Assembly (NCBI RefSeq): GCF_009720385.1
Contig: NZ_ML769301.1
Span: forward strand, 124,001-188,000
Origin: Catellatospora vulcania
GTDB taxonomy: Bacteria; Actinomycetota; Actinomycetes; Mycobacteriales; Micromonosporaceae
DNA: 64,000 nt
Direction of reading: 5' to 3'
The notes beneath the pieces are model-generated. The model was not told the origin of the DNA and searched no databases. It worked only from the letters and a program-made list of their open reading frames with translations. Of this stretch, positions 59,289-64,000 are shown in pieces. The number at the start of each line of letters is the position of its first letter. Position 1 is the first letter of the stretch. The translations under genes and the position numbers were made by a program.

Positions 59289-60554
59289 ATGCGTTTTACC
59301 AGGCAAACAGCGGTGGCCCTGCTGGCCGTCGCTGCCCTGTTCTCCGCGACAGCGTGTTCGTCGAGTGACGACCCCGCGACGGCGGAGAAGGACGTCGAGG
59401 TCTTCACGTGGTGGGCCGACGGCGGCGAGAAGGCCGGCCTTGACGGGCTCGTGGCCCAGTTCGGCACCGCCTGCCCCGACTTCGCGTTCGTCAACGGCGC
59501 GGTGGCCGGCGGCGCCGGTTCCAATGCCAAGAGCGTGCTGGCCAGCCGCCTGCAGACCAACGACCCGCCGAGCACCTTCCAGGCCCACGCGGGCGCGGAG
59601 CTGTCGGACTACATCAACGCCGGCCAGGTCGAGGATATCTCGGCGGAGTACACCGAGTGGGGCCTGACCAGCGCGTTCCCCAAGGGTCTGATCGACAACA
59701 TCACCGTCGACGGCAAGATCTACTCCGTGCCGGCCAACATCCACCGCGCCAACGTGCTGTGGAGCAACAAGACCGTCCTGGCCAAGGCGGGCATCACCGC
59801 CGACGCCACCACCCTGGACGCCTTCATCGCCGACCTGGACAAGCTCAAGGCCAAGGGCGTGGCCACGCCGCTGGCGCTGGGCAAGGACTGGACGCAGGTC
59901 ATGCTCCTGGAGTCGGTGCTGATCAGCGACCTGGGCGCGGACAAGTTCACCGGCCTGTGGAACGGCTCGACGGACTGGAAGGGCGCCGACGTCACGGCGG
60001 CCATCGAGAAGTTCAAGAAGCTGCTGACCTACAGCAACGCCGACCGCGACACCTACGACTGGACCGACGCCGAGAAGCTCATCATGGACGGCAAGGCGGC
60101 CTACCAGCTCATGGGCGACTGGGAGGCGGCCGACCTCGACGCCAAGGGCTTCAAGGACTACGGCTACTCGGTCTTCCCGGGCAACACCGGCACCTTCCAG
60201 TGGCTGGCCGACGCGTTCGTGCTGCCCAAGGGCGCCAAGAACGTCGCGGGCACCAAGTGCTGGCTCAAGACCGTCGGCAGCGCCGAGGGCCAGAAGGCTT
60301 TCAACGTCAAGAAGGGCTCCATCCCGGCCCGCACCGACGTCAGCTCGGACGGCTTCCCGGCCTACCAGCAGGCCGCGATGACCAGCTGGAAGGGCGACAA
60401 GCAGGTGCCGTCCTGCGCCCACGGCTCGGCCTGCTCCCAGGGCCTGCAGGGCGCTATCGTCAGCGCCGCCGGCAAGTTCTCCACCGACGGTGACGTCGCC
60501 GCGCTGCAGAACGCGCTCGCCGCGGCCGCAGCGCAGTTCGCCGCGAAGAAGTAA
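59289..60554 (+). CDS. Sugar ABC transporter substrate-binding lipoprotein
   Basis: 421 residues from the ATG at 59289 with GGAGGAACC upstream. The signal ends SATACSSSD with lipobox Cys22. The mature protein is a family-1 binding protein (VEVFTWWADGGEKAGLDGLV; FQAHAGAELSDYINAGQVEDI; IYSVPANIHRANVLWSNKTVL). Two Cys pairs later in the sequence could form disulfides. It delivers an oligosaccharide or sugar to the two permeases that follow; no ATPase is encoded here, so a shared MsiK-type ATPase must serve it. Two LacI-type operators lie upstream. Confidence 0.93.
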   Translation: MRFTRQTAVALLAVAALFSATACSSSDDPATAEKDVEVFTWWADGGEKAGLDGLVAQFGTACPDFAFVNGAVAGGAGSNAKSVLASRLQTNDPPSTFQAHAGAELSDYINAGQVEDISAEYTEWGLTSAFPKGLIDNITVDGKIYSVPANIHRANVLWSNKTVLAKAGITADATTLDAFIADLDKLKAKGVATPLALGKDWTQVMLLESVLISDLGADKFTGLWNGSTDWKGADVTAAIEKFKKLLTYSNADRDTYDWTDAEKLIMDGKAAYQLMGDWEAADLDAKGFKDYGYSVFPGNTGTFQWLADAFVLPKGAKNVAGTKCWLKTVGSAEGQKAFNVKKGSIPARTDVSSDGFPAYQQAAMTSWKGDKQVPSCAHGSACSQGLQGAIVSAAGKFSTDGDVAALQNALAAAAAQFAAKK

Positions 60555-60636
60555 CGCCCCCGGCGGGGCCGCGGCTCGGCGCACTCACGCCGTGGCCGCG
60601 GCCCCGCCGAACACCCCTGTGCGAAGGAGCACCACC

Positions 60637-61533
60637 ATGCGCAGCTGGAAGCGGCCGTGGCTATCCGGCCTGCTGCTGATCTCACCCTCGCTGATCCTGC
60701 TCGGCGTCCTGGTCTACGGGCTCATCGCCTGGACCGTCAACCTGTCCATGCAGGACCGGCACAACGCCCGCGAGTCCAAGGGGTTCGCCGGCCTGGACAA
60801 CTACGTCAACCTGTTCACCGCCGACATCAACGACCGGTTCACGCACTCCCTGAAGAACCTGCTGGTCTTCACGATCGTGTTCATGGTCGGCACGCTGGTG
60901 ATGGGCCTGATCTGGGCGCTGCTGCTGGAACGCGGCGCGCGGGCCGAGGGCGTCTTCCGGACCGCGTACCTGTTCCCGATGGCCGTCTCGTTCGTCGCGT
61001 CCGGCGTGGTGTGGCGCTGGCTGATGAACCCCGGGGAGGGCGACGACGCGGGCGGCCTCAACGCCGTCTTCGGCGGCCTGGGACTCGACTTCCTGCAGAA
61101 CCCGTGGTGGACCGATCCGGACTGGGGTATGGCCGCGATGGCGGTGCCCGCGATCTGGCAGCTGTCCGGGTACGTGATGGCGCTGTTCCTGGCGGGTTTC
61201 CGCGGCATCCCCAACGAGCTGCGTGAGGCCGCCGCGATGGACGGCGCGAGCAACTTCCAGCTCTATCGCAGGGTGCTGTTCCCGCAGCTCACGCCGACCG
61301 TGCTGTCCGCGATGATCATCACCGGCCACATGTCGATGAAGATGTTCGACCTGATCATGTCGGTTTCCGGCGCCCAATGGATCACCGAGGTCCCCGCGGT
61401 CTACGTCTGGCAGACCCTGCTCACCAGCGACTACGCCAAGGCGGCCGCGATCTCGGTGTTCCTGCTCGTCGTCGTGGCGATCGTGGTCGTGCCCTACCTC
61501 ATCCACGTCAACCGGGCGGAGAAGCGTTCATGA
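60637..61533 (+). CDS. Sugar ABC transporter permease (MalF-like)
   Basis: 298 residues from the ATG at 60637 with GAAGGAGC upstream. Six transmembrane segments; the EAA-loop signature for ATPase contact is ELREAAAMDGASNFQLYRRVLFPQLTP, in pieces around residues 205-228. It pairs with the second permease in one importer. It ends with an ATGA overlap. The N-terminal GLLLISPSLILLGVLVYGLI is typical of these inner-membrane subunits. Confidence 0.95.
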   Translation: MRSWKRPWLSGLLLISPSLILLGVLVYGLIAWTVNLSMQDRHNARESKGFAGLDNYVNLFTADINDRFTHSLKNLLVFTIVFMVGTLVMGLIWALLLERGARAEGVFRTAYLFPMAVSFVASGVVWRWLMNPGEGDDAGGLNAVFGGLGLDFLQNPWWTDPDWGMAAMAVPAIWQLSGYVMALFLAGFRGIPNELREAAAMDGASNFQLYRRVLFPQLTPTVLSAMIITGHMSMKMFDLIMSVSGAQWITEVPAVYVWQTLLTSDYAKAAAISVFLLVVVAIVVVPYLIHVNRAEKRS

Positions 61534-62423
61534 CCAGCCAGACCATGACGCCCGACGAGGTCCGCAGCGGACCCGCCCCGGCGGCAGGCAACCGGAGGGC
61601 GAAGCCGTCACCCGTCGGACAGCTCGTGCGGCACGTGCTGCTGCTGCTGTTCCTGCTGATCGTGCTGATGCCGCTGTACGTCCTCGTCGTCACCAGCTTC
61701 AAGTCCGGCCGGGAGATCGGCGTCAACGGCCAGTGGAGCCTGCCCGAGGTGTGGACCTTCGCGTCCTGGGAGAAGGCGTGGACCGCGCTCGGACCCTCGT
61801 TCCTGCGCACCTTCCAGCTCGCCGTCCCGGTCGCGCTGATCTCCTCGATCATCGGCGCGGCCAACGGCTTCGTGCTGTCGCGCTGGCGGTTCCCCGGCGC
61901 CGACGTGGTGTTCACGCTGATCCTGTTCGGCATGTTCATCCCGTACCAGGCGGTCATGATCCCGCTGCGCGAGGTGGTGCAGTCCATCGGGCTGCCGAAC
62001 GGCATCCCGACGCTGATCTTCGTCCACGTCGTCTACGGCATCCCGATCTGCACCCTGATCTTCCGCAACTACTACGCCACCACGGTGCCGGTGGAGCTGA
62101 TCGAGGCCGGGCGTGTCGACGGCGCGGGACTGCTGCGCACGTTCCGGATGCTGATCCTGCCGCTGTCCGGGCCGGCCTTCGTCGTCACGGTCATCTGGCA
62201 GTTCACGTCGTCGTGGAACGACTACCTGTTCGCGATCTTCCTGTCCAACACCCGCAACGGCCCGATCACCATCGCCCTCAACGCGCTGGCCGGTGCGCAG
62301 TCACCGGACTACGCGGCGTCGATGGCCGGTGCGCTGATCACGTCGCTGCCCACCCTGCTGGTGTACGTCCTGCTGGGCAGGTGGTTCATCGGCGGCCTGA
62401 TGGCCGGCGCGGTCAAGAGCTGA
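61530..62423 (+). CDS. Sugar ABC transporter permease (MalG-like)
   Basis: 297 residues. A disordered N-terminal tail (about 1-30) precedes six transmembrane segments; the EAA loop reads ELIEAGRVDGAGLLRTFRMLILPLSGP, in pieces around residues 190-216. It completes the importer with the preceding genes. A strong terminator follows directly. Confidence 0.95.
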   Translation: MTSQTMTPDEVRSGPAPAAGNRRAKPSPVGQLVRHVLLLLFLLIVLMPLYVLVVTSFKSGREIGVNGQWSLPEVWTFASWEKAWTALGPSFLRTFQLAVPVALISSIIGAANGFVLSRWRFPGADVVFTLILFGMFIPYQAVMIPLREVVQSIGLPNGIPTLIFVHVVYGIPICTLIFRNYYATTVPVELIEAGRVDGAGLLRTFRMLILPLSGPAFVVTVIWQFTSSWNDYLFAIFLSNTRNGPITIALNALAGAQSPDYAASMAGALITSLPTLLVYVLLGRWFIGGLMAGAVKS

Positions 62424-62424
62424 G

Positions 62425-62458
62425 GGGCGGCGCCGGGTCGGCGCCGCCCTCTTGCTTT
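62425..62458 (+). terminator. Intrinsic terminator after the sugar importer
   Basis: A 10-bp perfect stem (GGGCGGCGCC at 62425-62434 with its complement at 62440-62449), a 5-nt loop and a T-rich tail (CTTGCTTTT). It is the most classical intrinsic terminator in the window. Confidence 0.88.
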
Positions 62459-62501
62459 TGCTGGAACATCGAAAACTTCTGTCGATCTCACGTAAACATC
62501 T

Positions 62502-62583
62502 AGACATGTATACATAACAATCATATGGTGGCAGTTGCCGGGCAACGGCGTGCCGGGCCAACCAGGACATGGCAACGTTGTCC
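62502..62583. promoter_or_regulatory. GH76 control region with ATGTATACAT palindrome and CAACGTTG operators
   Basis: Within the 400-bp gap before GH76: AGACATGTATACAT (62502-62515) with a perfect ATGTATACAT palindrome in an AT-rich patch; GTTGCC-G-GGCAAC (62534-62546); and TGGCAACGTTGTCC (62570-62583), which is the importer operator in reverse orientation with one changed base. A partial TTGGCAACGTCCC follows at 62669-62681. No supported gene lies in the rest of the gap. Confidence 0.65.
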
Positions 62584-62851
62584 GATCGTTGACCAGGCAC
62601 GCCGCTGCGTCGTGAGGGCTGCCGCCGGACGATCGCGCACGTTGCTCCGCTCTCCCGGAGGAGCCGTGTTGGCAACGTCCCACAGTGCGCACCGATGCTC
62701 TGCCCCGTCCCTGGGCTGCGTGTACGTCCCGCAGGCCGGTGCCATGCCTTCCCTGGTCAGCGAACACGCCCACGACGCACCCGGCGCGGCGGCGCGCGCC
62801 TGATCCACCGGCTCAGAGGAGAGAACCGCTCACCCACCATCGGAGACCGCC

Positions 62852-64000
62852 ATGTCCCGCTCCCTGCCCAGGTTCGCCGCGCTGTCGGCGACCTCGCTGC
62901 TCGCCGCACTCGGTGTCGCGGCGCCCGCCCCTGCCGCGCCGACCGCCGCCGCACCACTGGCCGTCATCTGCAACCGCTACTGCGACGGGCGCGACGCCGC
63001 GCTCGCACCCACCGACCGGGTCCCGCTCACCGTGACCATCTACGGCCGCCAGATCAGCCTGCACTTCAACGACACCGACGCCATGTCCTGGGGCGTCATC
63101 GCCAACGGCAACCCCGGCGACCAGGTATGGCTGGACCGCTCGTTCGACGGCGGGCGCACCGTCACCGACAGCCGCCTCGGCGTGGCCACCACGCCCGGCG
63201 GCAGCCGCACCGCCCGCACCCCGATGTACAACGTCGACCAGTGGAGCACCAACGCCGTCGGCGCACTGCGGGCCTGCGGCAAGGCCGGCGACCGGCCCGA
63301 GTCGGTCTGCACCGCCTGGGCCCGCACCACCTGGAACGCGGGCAACCGGCGCACCGCCGCCGCGACCGGGCTGATGATGAGCTACCACAACGGCACCGGC
63401 CTGTTCGACACGACCGGCTGGTGGAACAGCGCCAACGCGCTCACCGCCGTCATCGACAACATCCGGATCTCGGGCATGGGCAGCTACCGCTACGCCATCG
63501 CCAACACCTACGACCGCAACGTCAACAGCCGGCTGGGCCAGTTCCGCAACGAGTACCTCGACGACACCGGCTGGTGGGCGATGGCCTGGATCTCGGCGTA
63601 CGACCTGACGGGGGAGAGCCGTTATCTGGCCACCGCGCGGGTCGCCGCCGACCACATGGCCGCGTACTGGGACGGCACCTGCGGTGGCGGCATCTGGTGG
63701 AGCACGGCGCGCACCTACAAGGCGGCCATCGCCAACAGCCTCTACCTGCAGGTCAGCGCGGCACTGCACAACCGCATCCCGGGTGACACGGTCTACCTGC
63801 AGCGCGCCCAGCAGGAATGGAACTGGTTCCAGGGCACCGGAATGATCAACAGCTCGAACCTGGTGAACGACGGCATCAGCCTGTCGACCTGCCGCAACAA
63901 CGGCTCGACGGTGTGGTCGTACAACCAGGGCGTGCTGCTGGCCGGCCTGGCCGAGCTGTACCGCGCGACCGGCGACGCGGCCCTGCTGACCCGGGCGCGC
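62852..64000 (+). CDS. Secreted GH76 alpha-1,6-mannanase, 3' end outside the window
   Basis: At least 383 residues, still open at the window edge. A signal peptide ([20 protein letters not shown], cleavage near residue 35) and an N-terminal beta region (about 40-155) with the Cys-rich CNRYCDGRD start precede the GH76 (alpha/alpha)6 barrel. The two catalytic Asp are Asp237-Asp238 in [13 protein letters not shown]; later family segments are [22 protein letters not shown] and [22 protein letters not shown]. It would degrade fungal or plant alpha-mannan outside the cell. Operators shared with the importer upstream suggest joint induction. Confidence 0.93.
   Translation, partial: MSRSLPRFAALSATSLLAALGVAAPAPAAPTAAAPLAVICNRYCDGRDAALAPTDRVPLTVTIYGRQISLHFNDTDAMSWGVIANGNPGDQVWLDRSFDGGRTVTDSRLGVATTPGGSRTARTPMYNVDQWSTNAVGALRACGKAGDRPESVCTAWARTTWNAGNRRTAAATGLMMSYHNGTGLFDTTGWWNSANALTAVIDNIRISGMGSYRYAIANTYDRNVNSRLGQFRNEYLDDTGWWAMAWISAYDLTGESRYLATARVAADHMAAYWDGTCGGGIWWSTARTYKAAIANSLYLQVSAALHNRIPGDTVYLQRAQQEWNWFQGTGMINSSNLVNDGISLSTCRNNGSTVWSYNQGVLLAGLAELYRATGDAALLTRAR

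Noticed and set aside
62525..62803. 92-codon plus-strand ORF between the importer and GH76
   Set aside because: It overlaps the operator sites, has no RBS and no protein-like pattern.

Overview
High-GC actinobacterial chromosomal DNA. RbpA, an AfsR/SARP-type regulator with NB-ARC and TPR regions, a Ddn-family deazaflavin-dependent protein, an Rv1355c-like ThiF protein, a stand-alone DivIVA-like protein, many GTG starts, several starts placed about 7 nt after a -10-like hexamer (leaderless style) and many secreted carbohydrate-active proteins all point to a filamentous actinomycete. Micromonosporaceae is my best guess; no database was consulted. No rRNA, tRNA, CRISPR array, complete insertion sequence or phage module was seen. 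The window looks like a chromosome arm rich in accessory genes, with several decayed gene fragments between intact operons.

Layout. 0-12 kb: exported proteins, a sugar O-acetyltransferase, an ABM-like protein, a Sel1-repeat membrane protein, a large GH97 glycosidase with two ricin-type lectin domains, an APH-type kinase, a GNAT gene followed by a ThiF-like adenylyltransferase, and a rhomboid-like protein. 12-21 kb: a lipoprotein, rbpA, an ABC exporter pair, a 997-residue AfsR-like regulator facing an operon of exported proteins that includes a small metzincin, and a Ddn-family protein. 20.8-25.2 kb: a DUF5317 gene with two tiny related peptides and a short leader ORF; a divergent DUF2089 / membrane protein / SHOCT-like operon behind a near-consensus promoter; a DrrAB-like exporter. 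25.2-34.3 kb: an HTH-cupin regulator behind a 16-bp-arm inverted repeat, translationally overlapped with a PLP decarboxylase; a beta-propeller protein; a secreted CBM6-DUF1996 protein; a histidine kinase/response regulator/exported binding protein operon behind a CebR-like palindrome; an EEP-family protein. 34.5-43.4 kb: a DivIVA-like protein, a complete class I P450 operon (ferredoxin, reductase, CYP), a secreted C39-like peptidase, a NicO metal transporter with a lipoprotein, and a secreted metallophosphoesterase.

43.6-50.8 kb: gene remnants, GNAT, DUF6223, a second two-component system, and a PAS-GAF-SpoIIE phosphatase overlapping a cobalamin-binding protein that carries the Wx9EH signature of B12 photoreceptors. 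50.8-56.1 kb: a secreted M23 peptidase with a 74-residue repeat, an MMPL exporter with a divergent TetR repressor, and a membrane protein. 56.1-58.7 kb: a ZTP riboswitch ahead of a stand-alone AICAR transformylase-like gene, a small protein and a two-domain GNAT-like acyltransferase. 59.2-64 kb: a LacI-type-operator-linked sugar ABC importer, a terminator and a secreted GH76 alpha-mannanase that runs off the window.

How the parts fit. GH97, CBM6-DUF1996, the CBM-like exported protein and GH76 plus its importer suggest saprophytic polysaccharide use. The near-identical CAACGTTG operators before the importer and before GH76 suggest one LacI-family repressor controls both. The best leads for new biology are the putative light/B12-responsive phosphatase pair, the DUF5317/mini-peptide operon, and the metzincin operon opposite the AfsR-like regulator.
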